A stretch of DNA of 13,068 bases from contig CAMKMK010000047.1 of assembly GCA_946413885.1 (NCBI GenBank), forward strand, positions 1-13,068, written 5' to 3'. The first letter of the stretch is position 1, and every line of letters begins with the position of its first letter. The translations under genes and the position numbers were made by a program. Below the pieces are notes generated by a model. That model was not told the DNA's origin, ran no database searches, and worked only from the letters and a program-made list of their open reading frames with translations. Shown one piece after another: positions 8,212-13,068 of the stretch. Origin of the DNA: an uncultured Prevotellaceae bacterium (GTDB lineage Bacteria > Bacteroidota > Bacteroidia > Bacteroidales > Bacteroidaceae).

Positions 8212-8256
8212 ACTTCGACGAAGTCAAAGTTACGGAAAACGAGTGAAGAGCGCAAA
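8212..8256 (-). promoter_or_regulatory. Promoter for FAHD1-porU-porV, with palindrome
   Basis: On the minus strand TTTG (8253-8256), 20 nt, then TAACTTTG (8225-8232) exactly matches the Bacteroidota -33 and -7 pattern. It sits just after the terminator of the upstream ribosomal unit, where a new promoter is expected. Directly abutting the -7 box downstream is a perfect 13-base palindrome, ACTTCGACGAAGT (8212-8224), which covers the likely start point. The leader would be about 87 nt and has a second small inverted repeat (TTTCTC 8195-8200, GAGAAA 8207-8212). Confidence 0.62.
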
Positions 8257-8263
8257 TACACAC

Positions 8264-8294
8264 AAAAAAAAGTGAACCAATAGGTCCACTTTTT
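8264..8294 (-). terminator. Terminator after tsf (end of ribosomal unit)
   Basis: Read on the minus strand, a 12-bp stem (8283-8294 with 8267-8278, one G-U wobble) closes a 4-nt loop and runs into eight T residues (8264-8271, partly in the stem). This is a textbook intrinsic terminator 31 nt after the tsf stop. It should end transcription of rplM-rpsI-rpsB-tsf before the hydrolase gene. Confidence 0.88.
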
Positions 8295-8325
8295 CTCTAT
8301 CAAGTGTGTAATCTGTAAGTCTTAC

Positions 8326-9315
8326 TTATTCTGCACGGAGAGTGAAACGCTTGAAATCAACAACGGTCAACTCCTTGTCTACAGACTGGAGATAAGAAGC
8401 AACAGTGAAATTCTTGTCCCAGATGTACTCCTGGCTCAACAAGCAATTCTCCTTCAAGAACTTGTTCAATCTACCCTTAGCGATATTCTGAATCATGTTC
8501 TCGTTCAAGTTTGCAGCCTTTTCAGCGCTAACCTCAGCGATAATCTTCTTAACAGCAGCAACATCCTCGGCTGTAATCCAACCCTTGGTCTGGTTGCTCT
8601 CCATGTGATCCTCAGAATCAAAGTGAGCGGGGTTATAGCCTGCCTTCTTCAGGGCAGCCTCTACAGCCTTCTGAACCTGCTCAGCCTTTGTCTTCTCGAT
8701 AGCAACAGCTATCTCGTTGTCCTTAACAGACTGGGGTACACCTGTCTCATCAATGGCAACAGGAGCAGCACTGGCAATCTGCATGGCGACATTCTTGCCA
8801 ACAGAGGGATCAACATCCTTGTTCAAAGCAACCATAGTGCACAGGCCGTTGCGGTTCATGTGATTGTAGGTATAGATGTTCTCTGCCTCGATAACAGAAT
8901 AACCGTCCAACTCCATCTTCTCACCAGTAATACCACTGCGGTTAACCACAGCATCAGCGATGGTAACGCCATCCAGAGTGAGAGCCTTCACCTCATCCAA
9001 AGTCTTAGCCTTGGCGGCAACAGCTGCATCCAGAATCTGCTTTGTCAAAGCAATGAAATCAGCATTGTTGGCAACAAAGTCGGTCTCGCACTTCAGAGCA
9101 ATGATAGCACCAAAGCCATTCTCTGTCTTTACCAAAACGCAACCCTCAGAAGCCTCGCGGTCACTGCGCTTGGCAGCAACAGCCTTACCCTTCTCGCGAA
9201 GATATGCGATAGCACCGTCGAAATTCTCAGATTCAGCCAAAGCCTTCTTGCAGTCAGCCAAACCAGCTCCCGTCATCTCGCGGAGCTTCTTGATATCAGT
9301 CATTGTAACGTCCAT
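8326..9315 (-). CDS. tsf: Translation elongation factor Ts
   Basis: EF-Ts exchanges GDP for GTP on EF-Tu during protein synthesis. The 329-residue length matches the long Bacteroidales form. The N-terminal UBA-like domain reads TDIKKLREMTGAGLADCKKAL (split by me at 6-26), and the conserved TDFV that contacts EF-Tu is at 78-81 in LKCETDFVANNADF. The start at 9315 gives MDVTMTDIKKL, aligned with the MAVTMADITKL start I recall from Bacteroides. The frame stays open for 23 more codons to an ATG at 9384, but that stretch (MTELRRAISLPGRSG...) does not resemble EF-Ts and crosses a hairpin. I therefore treat it as untranslated. It follows rpsB by 105 nt, the usual rpsB-tsf pairing, and ends 31 nt before a strong terminator. 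Confidence 0.96.
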   Translation of the reverse strand: MDVTMTDIKKLREMTGAGLADCKKALAESENFDGAIAYLREKGKAVAAKRSDREASEGCVLVKTENGFGAIIALKCETDFVANNADFIALTKQILDAAVAAKAKTLDEVKALTLDGVTIADAVVNRSGITGEKMELDGYSVIEAENIYTYNHMNRNGLCTMVALNKDVDPSVGKNVAMQIASAAPVAIDETGVPQSVKDNEIAVAIEKTKAEQVQKAVEAALKKAGYNPAHFDSEDHMESNQTKGWITAEDVAAVKKIIAEVSAEKAANLNENMIQNIAKGRLNKFLKENCLLSQEYIWDKNFTVASYLQSVDKELTVVDFKRFTLRAE

Positions 9316-9353
9316 ATCGTACAAGTATTTTTTGATCTCCCCTGACCTACCCG

Positions 9354-9371
9354 GAAGGGAAATTGCCCTTC
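9354..9371 (-). other. Hairpin in the rpsB-tsf gap
   Basis: Six-base arms GAAGGG and CCCTTC (9354-9359, 9366-9371) enclose 6 nt. It lies in the 105-nt gap between rpsB and tsf. A run of six A residues follows further downstream on the minus strand, not T residues, so it is not an intrinsic terminator. It could be an RNA processing site or a pause, or have no role. Confidence 0.4.
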
Positions 9372-9420
9372 TGAGTTCAGTCATAAGAGATAAGTTGTTT
9401 TTTAATAATGTATAATAATA

Positions 9421-10290
9421 TTACTCTGCGTCAGCCTCTTCAGCAGGTTCTTCGGAAGTCTCTTCTTCAGCGGGAGCCTCAGGAGCCTCTTCTACAGGTG
9501 CCTCTGCAACTTCCTCTTCCTCGCGAGCCTTACCACTGCGACGGCCTCTCTTTACGGGCTGGTCTTCCTGCTCAGCAGCTGCCTCAGCATCAACCTTCTC
9601 AGCCTTGCGCTCCTCGATACCCTCTGCGATTGCAGCACAGCATACATCCAGGATAACCTCGATGCTCTTGCTGGCATCATCGTTGGCGGGAATTACGAAA
9701 TCGATGTTATCAGGATTTGAGTTGGTGTCAACGATTCCGAATACGGGGATACCCAAGCGGTTAGCCTCGCGTACGGAAATCTGCTCCTTCAATACGTCAA
9801 CAACGAAGATAGCAGCAGGCAGACGGGTCAGGTCAGCGATAGAACCCAGGTTCTTCTCCAACTTGGCACGCTGGCGAGTGATCTGCAGGATCTCACGCTT
9901 GCTCAGGTTGCCAAAGGTACCGTCAGCAGTCAGTTTGTCAATATTGGCCATTTTCTTCACGGCCTTACGGATGGTGGGGAAGTTGGTCAGCATACCGCCA
10001 GGCCAACGCTCGATCACGTAGGGCATGTTCACAGAGGTAGCCTTGTCAGCCACGATCTGCTTTGCTTGCTTCTTAGTAGCAACAAAGAGGATTTTCTTGC
10101 CGCTCTTTGCAATCTGCTTCATAGCCTCTGCAGCCTCGTCGAGCTTAACGACGGTCTTGTGCAGGTCCAGGATATGAATGCCATTGCGCTCCATGAAAAT
10201 GTAAGGAGCCATAGCGGGATTCCACTTTCTCTTCAGGTGGCCGAAATGACATCCAGCCTCCAACAATGTATCAAAATTTGTTCTTGACAT
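9421..10290 (-). CDS. rpsB: 30S ribosomal protein S2 (uS2)
   Basis: S2 joins the 30S subunit late, bridging head and body near S1. The 289-residue product has the normal core: MSRTNFDTLLEAGCHFGH at the N-terminus, RWPGGMLTNFPTIRKA, and the C-terminal Rossmann-like part with VFGIVDTNSNPDNIDFVIP. From about residue 226 it carries a 64-residue low-complexity tail. The tail has a basic patch (VKRGRRSGKAR, 246-256) and then almost only Glu, Ala and Pro. Acidic tails on S2 are known in Bacteroidales; this one is long. The N-terminus starts exactly as in homologues, so the start is firm. It lies downstream of rplM and rpsI and is followed by tsf. A 208-nt untranslated stretch before it may be a regulatory leader. 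Confidence 0.96.
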   Translation of the reverse strand: MSRTNFDTLLEAGCHFGHLKRKWNPAMAPYIFMERNGIHILDLHKTVVKLDEAAEAMKQIAKSGKKILFVATKKQAKQIVADKATSVNMPYVIERWPGGMLTNFPTIRKAVKKMANIDKLTADGTFGNLSKREILQITRQRAKLEKNLGSIADLTRLPAAIFVVDVLKEQISVREANRLGIPVFGIVDTNSNPDNIDFVIPANDDASKSIEVILDVCCAAIAEGIEERKAEKVDAEAAAEQEDQPVKRGRRSGKAREEEEVAEAPVEEAPEAPAEEETSEEPAEEADAE

Positions 10291-10498
10291 CTTGTTCTTT
10301 TCTTTTTTTTGTTTGTTTACTTTCTTTTTGTATTCTTTCTGATTAGAACCAACCCTCTGGTAATTCGCCGTTCATCTCTCTGATAGCCGAAGTCGAAAGG
10401 GTTTAGATACTAAACTTTTTGCCGATTCTTTCCAAATATCTCTGCAACACCATAATAAAATAAATAAGGTAGAAGGCAGAGAACAGCAAATCTGTATA
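10291..10498 (-). promoter_or_regulatory. rpsI-rpsB spacer, possible S2 leader RNA
   Basis: This 208-nt spacer codes for nothing I can see. On the minus strand it holds a perfect hairpin, GTTTAG-TAT-CTAAAC (10401-10415). It also holds a longer stem in which AACCCT pairs with AGGGTT (10398-10403 with 10351-10356), extended inward by TTCG/CGAA (10394-10397 with 10364-10367). The two folds share bases 10401-10403, so they cannot form together. The last 50 nt before the ATG are almost all A and G, an unstructured entry site common in this phylum. S2 autoregulates its own mRNA in other bacteria; applying that here is inference. I find no good terminator after rpsI and only poor promoter matches. 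Confidence 0.45.
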
Positions 10499-10885
10499 TT
10501 AACGCTTGCTGAACTGGAAACGACGACGTGCCTTTGGACGACCTGGCTTCTTGCGCTCTACCTCACGACTGTCACGAGTCATGAAGCCTTCTGCACGCAG
10601 GGCCTTCTTGTCCTCAGCGTTGATCTTCACCAATGCGCGGGCAATTGCCAGACGCAGAGCCTGAGATTGACCAGTGAAACCACCACCTTGCAGATTCGCC
10701 TTGATGTCATACTTCTCAGCAACATCCAACGTGTTCAGAGGTTGCTTTACCACATACTGCAGTATAGTGCTGGGGAAGTAATCAACCAAGTCTCTCTTGT
10801 TGATGGTAATCTTACCTGTTCCCTCGCTAACATAAATGCGAGCGATGGCGCTCTTGCGGCGACCTAATGCATTTACTACTTCCAT
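10499..10885 (-). CDS. rpsI: 30S ribosomal protein S9 (uS9)
   Basis: S9 lies in the 30S head, and its C-terminal tail reaches the P-site tRNA. The 128-residue product is of normal length. It has the conserved N-terminus ALGRRKSAIARIYVSEGTG, the middle GGGFTGQSQALRLAIARAL, and the basic C-terminus KKPGRPKARRRFQFSKR, including the terminal SKR that touches tRNA. The start is firm because the family motif begins a few residues after Met1 (MEVVNALGRRK). It begins 6 nt after the rplM stop; rplM-rpsI is one of the most conserved gene pairs in bacteria, and co-transcription is near certain. No Shine-Dalgarno sequence is present in the short gap, so reinitiation after L13 is plausible. Confidence 0.97.
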   Translation of the reverse strand: MEVVNALGRRKSAIARIYVSEGTGKITINKRDLVDYFPSTILQYVVKQPLNTLDVAEKYDIKANLQGGGFTGQSQALRLAIARALVKINAEDKKALRAEGFMTRDSREVERKKPGRPKARRRFQFSKR

Positions 10886-10891
10886 CGTTTA

Positions 10892-11353
10892 TTATTTTAG
10901 GAGGTTAATATCTATTGCCTTGGGTTGCTGAGCCACTTGCTTGTGCTCGCTACCTTCGTAAATGTAGAGATTATGCAGGATCTTGTCACCCAGCTTTGTC
11001 TTGGGGAGCATACCCTTCACTACCTTGCGGATCAGTTTCTCTGCACCATTGGGCTTAGCCAGGATACTGGCAGGAGTAGCCTGCTTCTGACCGCCAGGAT
11101 AACCAGAGTAAGAGTAATAGATCTTCTCAGTCATCTTCTTACCTGTAATCTTGATTTTCTCTGCGTTGATGATGATCACGTTGTCACCACAGTCAACATG
11201 AGGAGTAAACTCAGGCTTGTACTTACCTCTCAATAATTTTGCCACCTTGCTGCCCAGACGACCCAGGACCTGGTCTGTAGCATCCACTACAACCCACTCC
11301 TTGTTCACAGTTGCCTTGTTGGCAGAGATGGTCTTGTAACTCAAAGTATCCAT
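10892..11353 (-). CDS. rplM: 50S ribosomal protein L13 (uL13)
   Basis: L13 is an early-assembly protein of the 50S subunit. The 153-residue product matches the Bacteroidales form. It begins MDTLSYKTISANKATVNKEW and carries VVDATDQVLGRLGSKVAKLL, FTPHVDCGDNVIIINAEKI, YPGGQ and VKGMLPKTKLG, with the C-terminal YEGSEHKQVAQQPKAIDIN. The start at 11353 is chosen because it gives the family N-terminus; the frame is open back to 11425, but the extra 24 residues are not L13-like and fall in the leader. It is the first gene of rplM-rpsI-rpsB-tsf. A good promoter lies about 130 nt upstream. Confidence 0.97.
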   Translation of the reverse strand: MDTLSYKTISANKATVNKEWVVVDATDQVLGRLGSKVAKLLRGKYKPEFTPHVDCGDNVIIINAEKIKITGKKMTEKIYYSYSGYPGGQKQATPASILAKPNGAEKLIRKVVKGMLPKTKLGDKILHNLYIYEGSEHKQVAQQPKAIDINLLK

Positions 11354-11483
11354 TCTTTGTTCGTTTGTTTTTGTTATTCTACTAAGTTCTTTCTCACACG
11401 ATTCACGAACCATCCGCCTGGCCAAAGAACGGACTATTCACACGTGCAACAGAGGCACATTTCGCCCCTTTTGATAATAATCG
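11354..11483 (-). promoter_or_regulatory. rplM 5' leader with conserved-looking stem
   Basis: The predicted transcript start lies near 11483, giving a leader of about 130 nt before rplM. It contains a perfect 7-bp stem, GTTCTTT with AAAGAAC (11424-11430 with 11386-11392), enclosing 31 nt. Inside are smaller possible pairings such as TCCG with CGGA that would compete with it. The final 30 nt before the ATG are A-rich and open. L13 leaders that bind their own product are known in other phyla; a role here is inference from length and fold. Confidence 0.45.
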
Positions 11484-11488
11484 GCGTG

Positions 11489-11519
11489 CAAAGGTACGAC
11501 TTTTTCTCAAACTGGCAAA
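11489..11519 (-). promoter_or_regulatory. Promoter of the rplM ribosomal unit
   Basis: On the minus strand TTTG (11516-11519), 19 nt, then TACCTTTG (11489-11496) matches both boxes of the Bacteroidota primary sigma-factor promoter. Its position upstream of a ribosomal-protein operon with a leader is what one expects. Confidence 0.75.
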
Positions 11520-11601
11520 AACAAAATGTCTTTTTTTTAAAATTCTTCATTCATCTCACACTTAATTCACACAAAGTCCCCTTCGAATGACATAAAATAC
11601 A

Positions 11602-11609
11602 TAATTTTG
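11602..11609 (+). promoter_or_regulatory. Candidate promoter -7 box for glpT
   Basis: TAATTTTG matches TAnnTTTG 80 nt before the glpT ATG. The -33 box is poor (TTCG at 11582-11585, spacer only 16 nt). Transcription would leave a leader of roughly 73 nt, which contains two copies of AACACGAA 12 nt apart (11646-11653, 11658-11665). The rest of 11520-11688 is A/T-rich with no gene that I can see. Confidence 0.45.
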
Positions 11610-11688
11610 TAAAAACTTGACGACTGGTTTGTCACATTCTATCGCAACACGAAGTCTAACACGAACATACGTTCCACATTCAAATGCT

Positions 11689-13068
11689 ATGAATAACGAA
11701 TTGAGAAAAGGATTCCTGGCACCTCCCGCCTTCAAGGCTGAGGAGAGTGGCCCTGCAGCAGACGCCAAATACCGTCGACTGCGCCTACAGGTCTTTGCTG
11801 GTGCCTTCATCGGATACGCAGCTTTCTATATCGTCCGCAAGAACTTCACGATGGCCATCCCAATGCTCGAGCAGTTTGGTATCACCAAGGGAGAACTGGG
11901 TACTGTTCTTGGCATGAATGCAGTCGCTTATGCCCTCAGCAAGTTCCTCATGGGATCCATTTCAGACCGCAGCGATGTGCGAAAGTTCCTGCCATTGGGG
12001 CTCATTCTGGCAGCCGTCACGATGGCATTCATGGTGGTTCCCATCACGGGCCTCGACCTTTTGAATCACCCTGAGCGCACGTCCCTCGCCATCATCCTTA
12101 TGGGCGTCCTCAACTTCCTCGTTGGTTGGTTCAACGGTATGGGCTGGCCTCCCTGCGGACGCGTGATGACGCATTGGTTCTCCCAAAAAGAGCGAGGCAC
12201 TATGATGTCCATTTGGAACTGTGCACACAACGTGGGAGGAGGTCTCGTCGGACCTATGGCGACCTATGGCGCCGTATGGTTTGGCAGCTGGTTCTACGGC
12301 ACCCACGAGAATCTCTATTTCCTGGCAGGCACCTATCTCTTCCCTGCCGCCACAGCCATCCTCATCGCCCTCATCGCCTACTGTCTGCTGCGCGACACTC
12401 CACAGAGCTGTGGTCTCCCCTCTGTCGAGAAGTGGCGCAATGACTATCCAGAGGGTTATTCCGAAAAGGCAGAAGAAGTGCTTCCCGTTCGCGACATCTT
12501 CTTCAAGTACGTTCTCCCCAACAAATACCTCTGGTTCATAGCTATTTCCAATGCTTTCGTCTATATGGTCCGCTATGGCTGTCTCGATTGGGCTCCCACC
12601 CTGCTCAGCGACAAAGGAGTTGACCTCACTTCAGCCGGCTGGGCTTATTTCGCCTACGAGTACGCAGCCATACCTGGCACCATCATCTGCGGCATCGTGA
12701 GCGACAAGATGTTTCAAGGCCGTCGAGCTATGCCCACCATTATCTTCATGCTCTTCGTCGCCCTCTTCATCGGCCTCTATTGGTATGCATCTTCGCTGGA
12801 AACGCCTAACATCAACATCGTCATCCTGAGCCTCATTGGCATAGGATTCTTCATCTACGGCCCCGTCATGCTCATTGGAGTACAAGCCCTCGACCTGGCT
12901 CCCAAGAATGCAGCTGGGACGGCTGCTGGACTCACAGGTTTCTTTGGCTATTTCTTTGGCACAGCGATCCTCGCAAACAGCGTTATCGGATACGTAGCAC
13001 AAAGTGCTGGATGGAACTGGACCTTCATCCTTCTCCTGGCGGCATGTGTTCTCAGCATCCTATTCATG
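11689..13068 (+). CDS. glpT: Glycerol-3-phosphate:phosphate antiporter, 3' end missing
   Basis: GlpT is an inner-membrane carrier of the organophosphate:phosphate antiporter family (major facilitator fold, 12 helices). It imports glycerol-3-phosphate in exchange for phosphate. The frame is open for 460 codons and leaves the window without a stop; the E. coli protein is about 452 residues, so only a short tail should be missing. The two substrate-binding arginines are present: R50 in FYIVRKNF and R295 in MVRYGCLDWAP. So is the histidine of the NCAHNVGGG motif (H180). Segments such as FIYGPVMLIGVQALDLAPK and AAGTAAGLTGFFGYFFG are very close to E. coli GlpT and unlike UhpT. A cytoplasmic N-terminal stretch of about 33 residues precedes helix 1. 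The ATG at 11689 is the only good start; the ATG at 11684 is out of frame. It is divergent from rplM. Confidence 0.93.
   Translation, partial: MNNELRKGFLAPPAFKAEESGPAADAKYRRLRLQVFAGAFIGYAAFYIVRKNFTMAIPMLEQFGITKGELGTVLGMNAVAYALSKFLMGSISDRSDVRKFLPLGLILAAVTMAFMVVPITGLDLLNHPERTSLAIILMGVLNFLVGWFNGMGWPPCGRVMTHWFSQKERGTMMSIWNCAHNVGGGLVGPMATYGAVWFGSWFYGTHENLYFLAGTYLFPAATAILIALIAYCLLRDTPQSCGLPSVEKWRNDYPEGYSEKAEEVLPVRDIFFKYVLPNKYLWFIAISNAFVYMVRYGCLDWAPTLLSDKGVDLTSAGWAYFAYEYAAIPGTIICGIVSDKMFQGRRAMPTIIFMLFVALFIGLYWYASSLETPNINIVILSLIGIGFFIYGPVMLIGVQALDLAPKNAAGTAAGLTGFFGYFFGTAILANSVIGYVAQSAGWNWTFILLLAACVLSILFM

Noticed and set aside
8605..9345. 246-codon plus-strand open frame opposite tsf
   Set aside because: It mirrors the whole EF-Ts gene, has Leu/Ser-rich low-information composition, and no family resemblance; it is an antisense shadow.
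9605..10021. 138-codon plus-strand open frame opposite rpsB
   Set aside because: Antisense to a well-conserved ribosomal protein gene; composition is that of a reverse frame.
11562..11810. 82-codon minus-strand open frame across the start of glpT
   Set aside because: It crosses the intergenic region and the glpT 5' end, has no resemblance to a known protein, and no promoter points at it.
12252..12271. Tandem 10-bp repeat GACCTATGGC inside glpT
   Set aside because: Two copies only, within an intact frame; likely chance or slippage already tolerated, and no frameshift results.
12631..13002. 123-codon minus-strand open frame opposite glpT
   Set aside because: Acidic, Asp/Glu/Ser-rich translation typical of the reverse of membrane-protein codons; no support.
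1..13068. Mobile elements, CRISPR arrays, tRNA or rRNA genes, defence or toxin systems
   Set aside because: I looked on both strands for transposase-like frames, terminal inverted repeats, regularly spaced repeats and tRNA-like sequences and found none; all long frames are explained by housekeeping or secretion genes.

Overview
The window is a stretch of housekeeping chromosome from a Bacteroidota bacterium, most likely order Bacteroidales. Prevotellaceae is my best guess. Four things point there: the close match of EF-Ts, L13, S2, guanylate kinase and GlpT to the Bacteroidales versions I remember; the PorU/PorV pair of the type IX secretion system (T9SS), which is usual in Prevotella, Porphyromonas and Tannerella but not in gut Bacteroides; several intergenic sites matching the Bacteroidota promoter form (TTTG, about 20 nt, TAnnTTTG); and weak or absent Shine-Dalgarno sequences. 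Assignment to family is inference; no search was run.

Layout. Positions 45-2387 (+) hold a tight four-gene unit: gmk, nadD, a secreted MORN-repeat protein and ispF. Neighbouring genes are 5 nt apart, overlap by 4 nt, and are 8 nt apart. A hairpin terminator at 2432-2477 separates it from the convergent minus-strand genes. Positions 2497-8131 (-) hold a three-gene unit, read as FAHD1-like hydrolase, then porU (T9SS sortase), then porV (T9SS shuttle barrel). Two candidate promoters lie in front of the hydrolase gene. A strong terminator at 8264-8294 ends the ribosomal unit just upstream. Positions 8326-11353 (-) hold rplM, rpsI, rpsB and tsf, in that order of transcription, with untranslated leaders before rplM and rpsB that can fold. 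Past the divergent intergenic region 11354-11688, glpT (+) starts at 11689 and runs off the right edge.

How the genes work together. The ribosomal unit supplies L13, S9, S2 and the elongation factor EF-Ts. The first unit joins nucleotide, NAD and isoprenoid synthesis. PorU and PorV act as partners at the outer membrane: PorV carries secreted cargo and PorU removes its C-terminal sorting domain. GlpT imports glycerol-3-phosphate in exchange for phosphate.

I found no mobile element, CRISPR array, tRNA, rRNA, phage gene or defence system, and no convincing undescribed system. The points most worth a second look are the secreted MORN protein coupled to nadD, the two ribosomal-protein leaders, and a perfect palindrome at the likely transcription start of the hydrolase-porU-porV unit.
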